A DNA stretch of 64,000 nt from Tubulanus polymorphus (Eukaryota; Nemertea; Palaeonemertea; Tubulaniformes; Tubulanidae): NCBI RefSeq assembly GCF_964204645.1, contig NC_134025.1:2237001-2301000 (forward strand). The letters are read 5' to 3'. The notes below the pieces were generated by a model, which was not told where the DNA came from, did no database searches, and worked only from the letters and a program-made list of their open reading frames with translations. The first letter of the stretch is position 1. Every line of letters begins with the position of its first letter. This document shows positions 32,546-43,249 of the stretch, piece by piece. Made by a program: the position numbers and the translations under genes.

Positions 32546-35214
32546 ATGCTCAAACTAAGATTTGCACATATTTACAGACGTTTTCGACAAGCAATTTTAG
32601 ACACATATAGAAATAAAGTCCATCATGCTGATGTTTTAGTTCAGAGCGACTGCCCAACATTTTATACAGTCAAAACCACATCACAAAATTCATCTGTCTC
32701 CAAAAAATTGATACCGGTATCAAGATTTGAAGATGGCAGGATATCTATATCCATCAGTACTTTAAAAAAGATATCTCTTACCCCTCATTTGAGTAATTTT
32801 GTCTTGAAAACTATCATGGAACTAAAACCACCAGAAAATGTGCGCGGAATGAAGATTTTGGATAGATCCGCTTTCGATCAGACTATTGTTGTTCCCGCTC
32901 TGAAAGTTCCAGTCAATAATGTCGGCGCTGTGGTTAAATATATGAAAAAATCTGTATTGAAAATTGTTCGAGTGAAACCTGTCGTGGAGATCAGCGGGGA
33001 AAACCAGGATCGTAAAACTCATAAGATCATTCTCCTCGATCCTGGAAAGCATTCACATTTTGATAGTTTCAGCGACGAAATGAAAAATACGCTGGAGAAA
33101 TCAGGCGTAACTGGCAGCTCATTCGATACCTTTAAAATCAATCTGACCTACGACAACTGGACAATCGCTGAAATTCTGAAAGCTATTTTAACATCTGATG
33201 CGGAAAGCGTTGCAGGATTCAGTACAATAGGACATATTGCTCATTTAAATCTGAAAGATGCTCATCTCGAATTCAAGAACATAATCGGTAAGAAAATGTT
33301 TTAAAAAGTGATTACAGTGTCTGTAAATGAGGACTGTGTTAAGTGAGTATTCACTAGGTGGCGACAGTGCATTGCAACAATTTCAGATTCAACTGAAATC
33401 TCAAAATTCTCAGATAAGTCATTACATGAATCGTGAATCCTTTAGATCACCAGTGAATCAGTGATTAGAGTTAATAAAAGACATGATTTAGATAATTTTG
33501 ATGATGGGGGCTTAAGATATTAATGAAAATGAATTTAAAATGAACTCAATTTTCATTGAGTTGTCCTACTGTTCTGCACACGACTTGGTGAGATAACTTG
33601 TGCACAGCTCGGAGTCCTTACTGATATCACTCAAAAATCATGAAATGAATGTCTTTCTGTTTTTCAGGTGAAATTATACTGGACAAATTGCACAGTATCA
33701 AAACTGTGGTGAATAAAACAAAAACCATTGATAACACGTATAGGAACTTTCAAATGGAATTACTGGCTGGTGATGATAATATGTTCGCCAGTACAAAGGA
33801 AAACGGTTGCCATTATGAATTTGACTTTTCTAAAGTTTACTGGAATCCAAGACTGGGTAAGAACGAAATAATAAGGGTTTTGTATTTATTAGTTAGTTAC
33901 CTAATCGTTGGTGGTAAGCTTTTTATAATCGGATGAGTGGTTTGTGAAAATATCCGATTGTGAAACTAAACCACAGACAGGTTACTCACTATGTATTTAT
34001 ATGACAGAATCGTGCCATTTTTGGCATGAAATTGTCGATCGCTTGAAGTTTAGGAGGTCTTACAGAAGGTGGGTACAATATGGCCAAGTCTTAAATCACT
34101 GATGTGGGCAGTATATAAAGGATTGACTGTACCAAGCAGGTGTTATGAGACTTCCATAAGACCTTCATAACTTTCATAAGAATCAATTTGATATTGATTT
34201 TATGTATATTCATAGGAACCGAACATCAGAGAGTTATAGATCAGTTATCAGCGAGTGACGTAGTCTACGATGTATTCGCCGGTGTCGGTCCATTCGCGAT
34301 TCCGGCCGCTAAAAAACTCTGCGAAGTTTACGCGAATGATCTGAATCCGGAATCGTTTAAATGGCTCAAACATAACGTTGAAAAGAAGAATAAGATCAAA
34401 GTGCCGATTCACGTCTATAATCAGGATGGAAGAGAATTCATACGAAGTGTCGCTAAAACGAGTATAGTTAAATATTCAGAATCCGATGAACTGCATTCGA
34501 ACTCTAGGTTCTGTTTTCTAATGAATTTGCCAGCACTGGCGATCGAGTTTTTAGACGCGTTTGTTGGATTGTTCGCCGATAATGCACTGTGCGCGAATAA
34601 GATACATATTCAAGTGCATTGTTACGGATTTACAAAAGCCGACAATGCTGAAGATGATATTAAAACTCGTATTGAAACAGTGTTAATGCGCCGACTGCCA
34701 GATTCCGATACGACTGTTCGTTTTGTCCGCAATGTGGCACCGAGTAAAGATATGATGTGTTGTAGCTTTAAGATGCCTGTGGAAGTTTTACTCGGATTGA
34801 ATCAAACAAATACTGCTGGTAAGAAAATGAACCCACAAATCTATTTTACTGTTATTACAGATCATAGAAACAAAAATTCCCTAATATTTCCCAACCATAG
34901 AAAAAAAATTTCCCGATACTTAAGATATTCTCAGTTTGGTGCAGTTTCTTCTTGCGAGGTTCCTTGTGCCACCTGTCTCTGGCGAGAAATACAAGACTGA
35001 CTGGTAGACTGAACAAAACCCACAGTTATTGTTAATAATTTAACAATTTATTCTGACAGTTGTCTGTTAAATCATCAATTTTGGGTTTTGTTCATTAAAA
35101 ACAGATTTTAGGATTGAGACAACTGTAAGACAATTTCTTCATTATTTCTTTTTAGCCAATTATACCTCAGAGGATGAGCCCGTTATGAAGAAAGCAAAGG
35201 TGTCCGATTTCTAA
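32546..35214 (+). CDS. TRMT5: TRMT5: tRNA (guanine-37-N1)-methyltransferase
   Basis: Four exons (32546-33287, 33668-33856, 34216-34818, 35156-35214) give 530 codons plus stop, phase-consistent. The enzyme (Trm5/TYW2 class) transfers a methyl group from S-adenosylmethionine to G37 of tRNA, next to the anticodon, in mitochondria and cytosol. Visible hallmarks are PPENVRGMKILDRSAFD near residue 95, the GFSTIGHIAHLNL block, NTYRNFQMELL, FDFSKVYWNPRL, the SAM-binding DVFAGVGPFAIPAA, YANDLNPES, the MNLPA catalytic motif and RNVAPSKDM. The N-terminus (MLKLRFAHIYRRFRQ) is arginine-rich without acids, like a mitochondrial presequence, which supports the start at 32546. That ATG lies only 36 bp beyond the end of the composite element. 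An AATAAA follows at 35249. Confidence 0.96.
33889..33990. mobile_element. Short interspersed repeat, copy B
   Basis: This is the reverse-complement copy of the element at 24316-24433, placed in TRMT5 intron 2. It shares TCGTTGGTGGTAAGCTTTTT and CCACAGACAGGTTAC. Confidence 0.65.
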
Positions 35215-35248
35215 ATTTGATATTACGTGTGTAGGGATATTACATCTG

Positions 35249-35383
35249 AATAAAGTTTTACGTATTCCATTTTATTCTTGCTCGTGTCTTCGTTATGAAA
35301 ATCGCAGCTCTTGATTTTACATAACAGATTCCAAAGATCCACAATCAGTAATTACGCATAATTTAATCAAATAAGACTTTATT
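35249..35383. terminator. Tail-to-tail poly(A) signals of TRMT5 and MNAT1
   Basis: A plus-strand AATAAA lies at 35249-35254, 35 bp after the TRMT5 stop. A minus-strand AATAAA lies at 35383-35378, about 250 bp after the MNAT1 stop. The two transcripts would end about 100 bp apart or slightly overlap. Confidence 0.6.
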
Positions 35384-35632
35384 CAATAGATTAAAGTTTA
35401 TATATAAATGCAACATTTTATCACAACATGTCCTCCAACAGCAGACAACTGGTGCATTGACAACTGGGATTTACAATTTGTAGTACACTAAACTCCCGTG
35501 GAGTTGCCTTTGATTATCGCGCGTTCAGGACAATATATTACATTTGTTAGAGATAAGAGAATTTATCGGTCCCGTCAGATCTGAGACAAGGAGGAGCAGT
35601 CTACTGCATAACATTCTAAATGAAATCCCACA

Positions 35633-37488
35633 TCAAGATATGTCCATATTATCAGCAAATTCACTGTTATTACCAGAACTACTGCAACCACTCGGAGCTG
35701 GTGATGGATTCGATAGATCACAGTTAAAAAATAAACCACAAAGAGCTTCTTGTAAAGCGCGATGACAAGCCGATTTCATTTGGAATCCGCCTGCTTTGTA
35801 TATTTGAATAGTTTCTTCTTTCGCGCTCATCGCAGTCGAATATCTACAATTGAAAGTCATTAACGATAGTAAAGACAAGTGATTTTCAATGTTGAGAAGA
35901 ATTGAATAAGAAACTGAAAGAAACCGACCCCTTGTCGTCCATATCGTCCAGTGATGGAAGAACGGGTCCACAGTTTTCCAGTAATTGCGGTTCGTAAGAA
36001 TATAGAGGAATCACTCCCGGTTTTGGAATCGGTTTGAAAATATTACTTTGACCCTGTAAATAGATGATACAATATTTCAGTTGAGCAACATAGTTATGAC
36101 TCGGTGTAAATGTGAGAGAATTTAAAAGCGTACCACTTTGATCCCGGTACTGAATTCAGTATGAACAGGTATGGAATCTTTACTGTCGATAGCTGCTGCT
36201 TTATGCGTCGCTAAAATACTCTCAGCCGGCAAATCTGAGAACATCTACAAAAGAACAAATTTCTAGCAGATTCTATAAAGATTTCAAAAAGATTCGTATT
36301 TACATCAATAGTGTGTAAAACAGCATTATTACTGTCAAAACCCGCTTTATTTTGATCATCTGGGACTGATTAAATTAATCCAGTTTTTGAGAAATCCAAA
36401 GTAGACATCATACTGTACGTGCATTCATTCATGTATAGGTGGACCATAAGAAAAAATCCCCAAAAAAACATCAAAATCCGGATAACACTGCTCTGTATTA
36501 AGCAGGTTTGACTGGGCATTTATATTGCTCATAATATCAAACTAAAGCAGAATTCAACAAATTAATTGTTTATAAAATAAAATTCTTATAATATCATATT
36601 TAAGTGCATAAGGTCAATTACCAATTCATCAATCAATGCTTCTTTTTTCATTTTCTTATTTTTCAATAATCGTTCCTCTTCCAGTATTTGTAACCTTCGA
36701 TTTTGACTCGTCAATTTTTCTTGTTCGATCAATGAATCGAGATATTCTTCATCTTTACTCTACAGAATACAAACACAATATCAAAATATGTTCAACTCTT
36801 CACAGCGACATACTTCACTCGCCGGGGAAATACTCACTATCTTCACTTTGTTTTTCTTGATAAAATCTCGGTTTTCTTTCTTGTATTGTTCTATTCTTTG
36901 TTTAGTTTCATCAATGTCGATTCCATTCGCCAAATTGAAAACTGAAAATTCACCGCTAATAATTATGAAATAAGATATGGAAATGTTCACCAAGAATATC
37001 AAAATCAATCGGAAATCTTTTATTACCGATTGTTTCAATTTCCTCTAAATAATCGTTATATTCACGTAAACTGTTGAAATCTTCTTCCTTCTTGTTATAA
37101 CTGAAATGAAATCAAACTCTATTAAAGCGAAAACTTTCCACAAGATTGCGCGCTATCAAATACTTACTCTTTCAATATTCTCTTTCTGATATCGACTTCT
37201 TTTTCAACGTAGGCATCTTCAAACAGTTGAAGTCTAAAATTTGTCCTCCTGAGTGGAACATTACACTGAGGACACGCCCCGGAACCTCTTACAAATAATA
37301 GTTCCACACAATTCTCACACCTTATAATAATAAAACGTAAAACTATTATCTCTGGTTCATTTTTGTATCTAGTAATTGAGTGAAACGTAGTTTACTTACA
37401 AAGAATGTCCGCATACGTTCACCATCAATTTCAAATTAGGATTGCGATATTTGGTTGTTTTGCAGCGAGGACAAGATTGATCTTCCAT
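35633..37488 (-). CDS. MNAT1: MNAT1 (MAT1): CDK-activating kinase assembly factor
   Basis: Eight exons (37488-37400, 37320-37168, 37100-37027, 36941-36838, 36759-36622, 36244-36134, 36053-35929, 35843-35633) give 334 codons plus stop. MAT1 joins CDK7 and cyclin H into the CDK-activating kinase and links it to TFIIH. The N-terminal RING finger is intact: [28 protein letters not shown] and CPQC. A long coiled coil follows ([20 protein letters not shown] and later), then the FSTGIKV motif and the C-terminal [15 protein letters not shown] motif that contacts CDK7-cyclin H. The protein ends with an extra Ser/Pro/Asn-rich tail of about 25 residues absent from vertebrate MAT1. The donor of exon 7 is weak (AAGGG|GTCGGT), but it is the only one giving the expected phase. 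Confidence 0.95.
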
Positions 37489-37983
37489 GTTGACGTCTCG
37501 TCTAGTAGAGGTAGAATCTGTCATCGTGTAAGAAGGATAGATATTAAAACTTCAGGCCACAAGCCTGTTAAAATTGGACACCCAGCATATGAAAATGAAC
37601 TGATGAAAAAGGGCTTTTTGACGGATCTATCAACATTTACTTTTCTTGCGACCACTCACCTTTGGGCAATTAAACTTCAGAAAATACTTCAAAGTTTCTC
37701 GAGTCGCAGAAAATCCATGGGCGCAGCCATGTTGAATGTAGGTGGCAGCAGCGAACGGTTTATTTTTCGGCGGTCAGATTTCGGGCTGCGACACGAAATA
37801 CGAATACGAATTTGTCCCAATAGATAATTGGAAATGCTGGACACCGTCCATGTCACAAGAGACGATCAGGATGATGTTTGATGTAAATTTTTATGTTCCA
37901 CACATGTTTCTCGCCCACTACGGAATCACTGAGTGTCCTGAATCAGTTATCAGTAATTACTTTTGTTAAGATATCAACATTTT

Positions 37984-38161
37984 ACCGTACGGTGCTGTCT
38001 CTACGCTCATCGTTAGCGGGATTTTTATACACTAACGTTAGTCAACTCTGGCAAGCTAAGGTCACGGAGTATAACTGGACAGCACGTCGATTGCCAGAGT
38101 TGACTTTAGTTAGTGTATGAAAATCCCGCTAACGATGAGCATAGCGGCAGCACTGTACGGT
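37984..38161. mobile_element. 178-bp palindromic MITE
   Basis: Arms of about 70 bp (37984-38055 and 38090-38161) are inverted copies with a few changes. They start ACCGTACGGTGCTG and share CTCATCGTTAGCGGGATTTT and AGTCAACTCTGGCAA. The spacer is about 35 bp. It has no coding capacity. Confidence 0.85.
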
Positions 38162-38608
38162 CTGGACACCCCTGTACATCCTTTATTCAACATCAGGACA
38201 ACTCTGAATCAGTATCAGTAATTACTGGGTTTGAACCCAGGACACCCCTGTACATCCTCTATTCAGCATTAGGACCACTCTGAACCAGTATCATTTATTA
38301 CTGTGTTCGAACCTGGGACACCCCTGTTCATCCTTTATCCATCACGACCACTCTGAATCACAGCAATTGATGGGTTTGGACCCGGGATACCCCTGTACAT
38401 CATCTATTCAGCATCAGAACCACTCTGAATCAGTATCAGTAATTACTGGGTTTGAACCCGGGACACCCCCGTACATCCTCTATTCAGCATCAGAACCACT
38501 CTGAATCAGCATCAGTAATTATTGGATTCGAACCCGGGACACCCCTGTGCATCCTCTATTCAGCATCAGGACCACTCTGAACCAGTATCAGTAATTACTG
38601 GGTTCGAA
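38162..38608. repeat. 76-bp tandem array, six copies, with B-box-like core
   Basis: Units run GGACACCCCTGTACATCCTC, ATTCAGCATCAG, ACCACTCTGAATCAG and TAATTACTGGGTTCGAACCC. The third copy is shortened. The core GGGTTCGAACCC matches the tRNA T-arm/B box (GGTTCGANNCC). The array abuts the MITE on the left. GAGACGATCAGGA occurs just left of the MITE (37859) and just after the array (38612). Confidence 0.9.
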
Positions 38609-39304
38609 CCTTAGAGACGATCAGGAGGTCATCGGCTACATTTACCGAAAGCATGAAGAAAATAAAAACAATGATTTTTACAAGAGAAACACAAATCTCA
38701 TGTAATTAATCATGTAATGTTAACACCAAAAGAAGGATACTGGGTGCCACTTTTAAAGGCAAAGTTAACTATTCAGGACTCTGCTTCTGTATATAAAAAT
38801 CAAACCGATCATCAGTGGAAATATCAAATTAGCGGGTGGTGAAATATATATGCCGTCACAAAATATTGCCGAAGGGCACTTAAATTTTAGACCGTACGAA
38901 CAATGTATTGGGCAATACGGTCTGGATCCGCCCCTGATGGCTTTAGTGACAATCAAAAAGATTGCTAATTTCGTAATTACTTTTCGGCAGCTCAACACTC
39001 GCTTCTAACCAGTCAACAAGTGTTAGTGTGTCCGGGTTGAAGGTAAGCTGTATTGCCAATATTCGATTATCATGTTTTCCGGACATCCTCGTCTCCGCAC
39101 AATGTTGGTGGAAATATTGGTTTGAAACAAGAGGTGGATTGCAAAATAACAAAAAACCACTGACTGGTGAACTAACAAAGTTCAGACAGAGTAGCTAAAC
39201 AGATAAAGAATTTCAATCATATTTATTCTCATACAGTGTACAACAATCATACAAAATGCCAGGTTTGTGCTCGAGGAATTATAACGTAAGCTCCTCAAAC
39301 ACGT

Positions 39305-39436
39305 GGACTGTATTTCAAAAACAGTCCAACCATGGATGTATAAACTATAAACTAGAGTTTATACATCCATGGTCCAACCATAGACTCTAAAACAGAAACG
39401 TCTATGGCCTACAACCATGGACTCTCGAGTCCATGG
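39305..39436. repeat. Four successive hairpins
   Basis: There are four inverted repeats in 132 bp: GGACTGT/ACAGTCC (39305-39327), a perfect 17-bp arm pair starting CCATGGATGTA (39330-39372), CCATAGAC/GTCTATGG (39378-39407) and CCATGGACTC/GAGTCCATGG (39415-39436). All but the first have CCAT at the edge. The wider stretch 38609-41390 is otherwise AT-rich with no supported gene; part may be the 3' UTR of the minus-strand gene ending at 41391. Confidence 0.8.
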
Positions 39437-41249
39437 CTCCCCGCACTAAAACCAGAGATAAACCTGGCCAAATACTCTGGAAAGCGTAGGATTAAGTAAT
39501 CAATCTGATTTACATTTCTACATTTTATTTTCACATATCATATTATTAACTTTTAGCTTATTTTCTCAAATTTTAATAGTAATTTTATTTCTATTACTAT
39601 GAATGAAATTGTAATAACTCTAAACCACAAAAGTAACATGTAAAGTATTTCGAAGTTTTAATATACAATACATCTCCACTACTACTGATTTTATACAATT
39701 TGCATCAATAGGAAAATAACAAAAATACACAAAGAATTATAAACTTTTATCCATAAAACACAGAAAATTGGACTAGTCTGAAAGTCTAAGATTATGAATT
39801 TGACAATTCATGAGGTCAATATAACCGACACTTTGTTATATTTCATGAAGTATGAATCTACCGTGTCAACTTTTCAAATGACATTTAATTATCAAGAAAA
39901 AGCTCAACTAGAATCGATACGACCTTAATTCAGCGTTTGAAGAACAATTGACATAAACATTTCGTTTTTGATTTTTAACAGTCTTTGATTTAATTTTCAA
40001 TAACATTATTTTAAAAGATAACTACAGTTTTGCCACCTTTGCCTTGTCTTTAAGAGATTTTCAGACATGATCAAATTGGTTATTTTCTCAAATGTTACAT
40101 TTAATGCAAAGTATTTTGGAGGCATTCTCTTCTATGCATTCAGCAAGATAAATCGAGTATATAAATATTGTTCAACTGTCAATTTTAACACAGCTAGGTC
40201 AATTACTACATGTAATAACTTATTGCTTAGATATCTACAATTAAGTTAGATTCAATAATTTTTTGAGGTGCTTCTCGTGCAGATATTTCAGGTTTATAGT
40301 TATTTGTTTTGTTTATTACAATAACTGAGTTGATAGAATGCTAAAAACAACAACAGAAAAGATATCTGGTTTTCGCTATACTTAGGGAAGGTTGTTCGAT
40401 AAAACCATTACAATAAAAGAAGTTCAAACAGCTATAAACAATGTTAAAACGTTCAAAATTAGTCCTAGCTATAACTTTAGCTTTACCTATCAAATGTAAA
40501 TAATGGTCTCCTTTTAGATAAAGCTTTTGCTTTCAAATACGTAGCATCGAACAGATTGATGGAGGCTCAAAGTTAAAACTCCATGTGAAAATCGACATAT
40601 ATGATTCATTTCTCAAATTGGTTACACGGGCCTTCGAAAATATCAATGCCGTCAGATTAGTACATCTACAATTCTGCAAATACTTATTATTTGTACATAG
40701 AACGTAATGTTCTATGTTTCCTAACCATGTGATATCTACAGGGCAAAGCCACTGTGTTGACTCTGTTTAACTATGGTAAGCACAATAAAACTTACAACAT
40801 CATGTTGAAACTATATCTCAGTTTAGGCGTTAACTCAACAGACCTACGACTCAAAACTAGGCGCTCGACGCGACCATTTACTCCTAGTGACTAACCAACT
40901 CGACTTATCTATCAACCTAAGATCAAAGACCAATATCGTGAATTAATGGAGCTCAGCTTTTATTAGACCCTAAGAAGGATATTTCTGTCACATTGCAAAA
41001 CACATGACACATCTTTTTACAAACTCATTATAAAATAGATTTCTCTATATTGAAATATTCTAACGTAGAGTTCCTTTCTCAGGCCAAAGGAACCTAATTA
41101 TCTCACTAATTATCTAACTATTTTCAATATTCGACTCAACAACTATTTTCATACTCCATTCCACGCAATCAGGTAAATTTTTTAAACTATGTTACCTATC
41201 AGACTGGTCTGAAAAAGGGTGATATTAGTAAAAAAATCAATACTTTACT

Positions 41250-41405
41250 ACAGAGGTCTTTGCCGCTGCTTGATCTCAGTGTTCATGAGATAAACCATTG
41301 TCTTTGCTGCTTCGGTGTTTATCCTGAATCAGATTTTATAAGATAATCCATTGTCTTTGCTGCGCGAATCAGTGTTTATAAGATACACTATCATCTCTGC
41401 TGCTC
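41250..41405. repeat. Short degenerate tandem repeat, about 60-bp period
   Basis: Three partial copies of a unit with ATTGTCTTTGCTGC and GTGTTTAT(A/C) motifs lie directly downstream of the stop codon of the minus-strand exon at 41391. Confidence 0.5.
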
Positions 41406-41588
41406 CTGATAAAATGTTTTATAGAAATCAACCACCGATTGTAGAAGATTCCATTGTTGAGTGATTAATCCGTCGCTGGCTCCTGAACTTCTCATCTGGG
41501 TTTCTACAGTTTTCATCAGCAAATGGGTCAATGGGTATTTGTCTACTTGTGTCTTCTTCAGGCCATTATTTCCGGGATGTAGTTTGAC
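41391..41588 (-). CDS. Terminal coding exon of an unidentified conserved-looking gene
   Basis: A strong acceptor (CTTTGTTTCAG) precedes a frame of about 64 codons that starts KLHPGNNGLKKTQVDKYPLT and ends VVDFYKTFYQEQQR followed by TGA. The composition and the helix-like amphipathic pattern (HLLMKTVETQMRSSGASDG, QQWNLLQSVVDFYKTF) look like a genuine conserved C-terminus. I could not name the family. Upstream exons should lie at higher coordinates on the minus strand, but the next 5 kb are repeats. The membrane-helix ORF at 47171-47560 on the same strand could be its first exon, but nothing proves the link. Confidence 0.45.
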   Translation of the reverse strand, partial: VKLHPGNNGLKKTQVDKYPLTHLLMKTVETQMRSSGASDGLITQQWNLLQSVVDFYKTFYQEQQR

Positions 41589-42239
41589 TGAAACAAAGTG
41601 AAGAAAGCAAAACATTTTAGAGAGATTTATCATAACTTACATGTCATTTCAAATTACAAGCCACCGTGTTTTTCACTTAGTTAATATAGTTATTTCCAAA
41701 ACCAGAATTAGGTTCATTGACGTCAATTGCCGATTTAAACCCCAATAAATAATTGCAGTAGTAGGACTAGTTCATTAATGTTTAAGCTTGGAGTAATCAT
41801 TTGAAAAATTTATTACTCCAAGGTGCAAGACTAGTAAAGATAAAAGTTCTAAGATCATCCATGTGGACAGGTAAATAGATTTCGATGATAATCACTTATC
41901 AAATGATATTCATATGAGGCCTGAAATTTCTATATACCGGTAATTTCCATCTAATGAGTTTGATTCTTCTGTGGGTTGTTCAAATCCGTAGATTTCAGAT
42001 GAGTAGTTGATTTTAAGCTGGTCTCTTTCTTATAGTTGAAACTTAGCTGCAATGAGTAAATAAATATATCCTGTAATCACAACATTTAGAAATCATCGTA
42101 ATAACTCCATGTATATCAAGTTACCTTTTATGATTGCTGGTTTCATCATCGACGAGGATCTCCTAAGTCGGTTGATTTCTGTGCACTGTTTTCTCTAATT
42201 GGCAGATTTTTGATGAGTTGTTGACCTCAAGCTCTCGTT

Positions 42240-42310
42240 TGACTTTTCGAGTTGGTGTCCCTTACAAACCACACCTGGCGGGAGCGATACGGCGGTTTTT
42301 TTCAAAATCG
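42240..42310. repeat. Dispersed repeat with a CGGGAGCGA(A/T)AC block
   Basis: CCCTTACAAACCACACCTGG followed by CGGGAGCGATAC is echoed at 51390-51425 (CCCTTACAGACCCACC...CGGGAGCGAAAC) and 58125-58155 (CGCCACCCCTTCCGGGAACG). In the first and third places a GAA(A/T)CGGCAAGC string follows further on (43095, 58228). This is an interspersed element of unknown class. Confidence 0.5.
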
Positions 42311-42419
42311 GAAATCGAAGTACAGATATAGTTGCGTGATCGGCGGTCGTTTTTACAGATCTTTTTTTTTTAAGTCCAAGAACATAATTGGTAATTCGGT
42401 TCTGGTTCATTCAAACAAT

Positions 42420-42960
42420 CTTTTATTCTGCCTAATTCTGATTTTGGAAATAACTATATTGTTGAAGATAATTTTACAATATTTGGTCTTTTTTTAATGT
42501 AACTAGTCCGAAAGTTTACAATGTTTAATAATTTTGTCTAACTTCAATTTTTTTGGTCGTTTTCACCGTTTAAATAGTCGAAGCACATATTAAGTGACTG
42601 ATTGGGGTTTACTTTTTTCTGCCTAATTTAATACATCGAGATTTTGGAAATAACTATATATTACAATATTTGGTTTTGTTTTCATGTAACTAGTCCGAAA
42701 GTTTACAAGGTTGAATAATTTTATCTATTTTTTTCTGCCTAATTTAATACATCGAGATTCAGGAAATAACTATATTTTACAATATTTGGTCTTTTTTTCA
42801 TGTAACTAGTCCGAAAGTTTACAAGGTTGAATAATTTTATCTATTTTTTTTCTGCCTAATTTAATACATCGAGACTTTGGAAATAACTATATTTTACAAT
42901 ATTTGGTCTTTTTTTCATGTAACTAGTCCGAAAGTTTACAAGGTGGGAGAATTTTGTCTA
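42420..42960. repeat. Tandem array of about 115-bp units, about four copies
   Basis: Each copy has TTTTTTCTGCCTAATTTAATA, CATCGAGATT, GGAAATAACTATATTTTACA, ATATTTGGTCTTT and CATGTAACTAGTCCGAAAGT. The last three copies are nearly identical; the first is diverged. Confidence 0.85.
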
Positions 42961-43249
42961 ACTTTAATTTTTTTGTCATTTTCACCGTTTAAATTTGTCT
43001 AATTTTTTAAAGTTTATTGTAGTTTTTCTCGAGTATGTCTGAAATCGAAGTACATAATTGGGAAATTCGATTCTGGTTCATTCAAACTATCTTCCAATCA
43101 GTCTGAAACGGCAAGCTGAAGAAAAGAGCAGAACCTTTTGAGCAGAAAATCCTTTGGAATATCACTGATCATAATTATCATGTCAATTCATATATAAGAT
43201 CAGCAACGTGGATCGATACGTAGATTTTAATAATAGTCTTAAATGATAT

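Noticed and set aside
37405-37969. Plus-strand frames upstream of and antisense to MNAT1
   Set aside because: They overlap MNAT1 exon 1 on the other strand, lack domain resemblance and end in repeat sequence.
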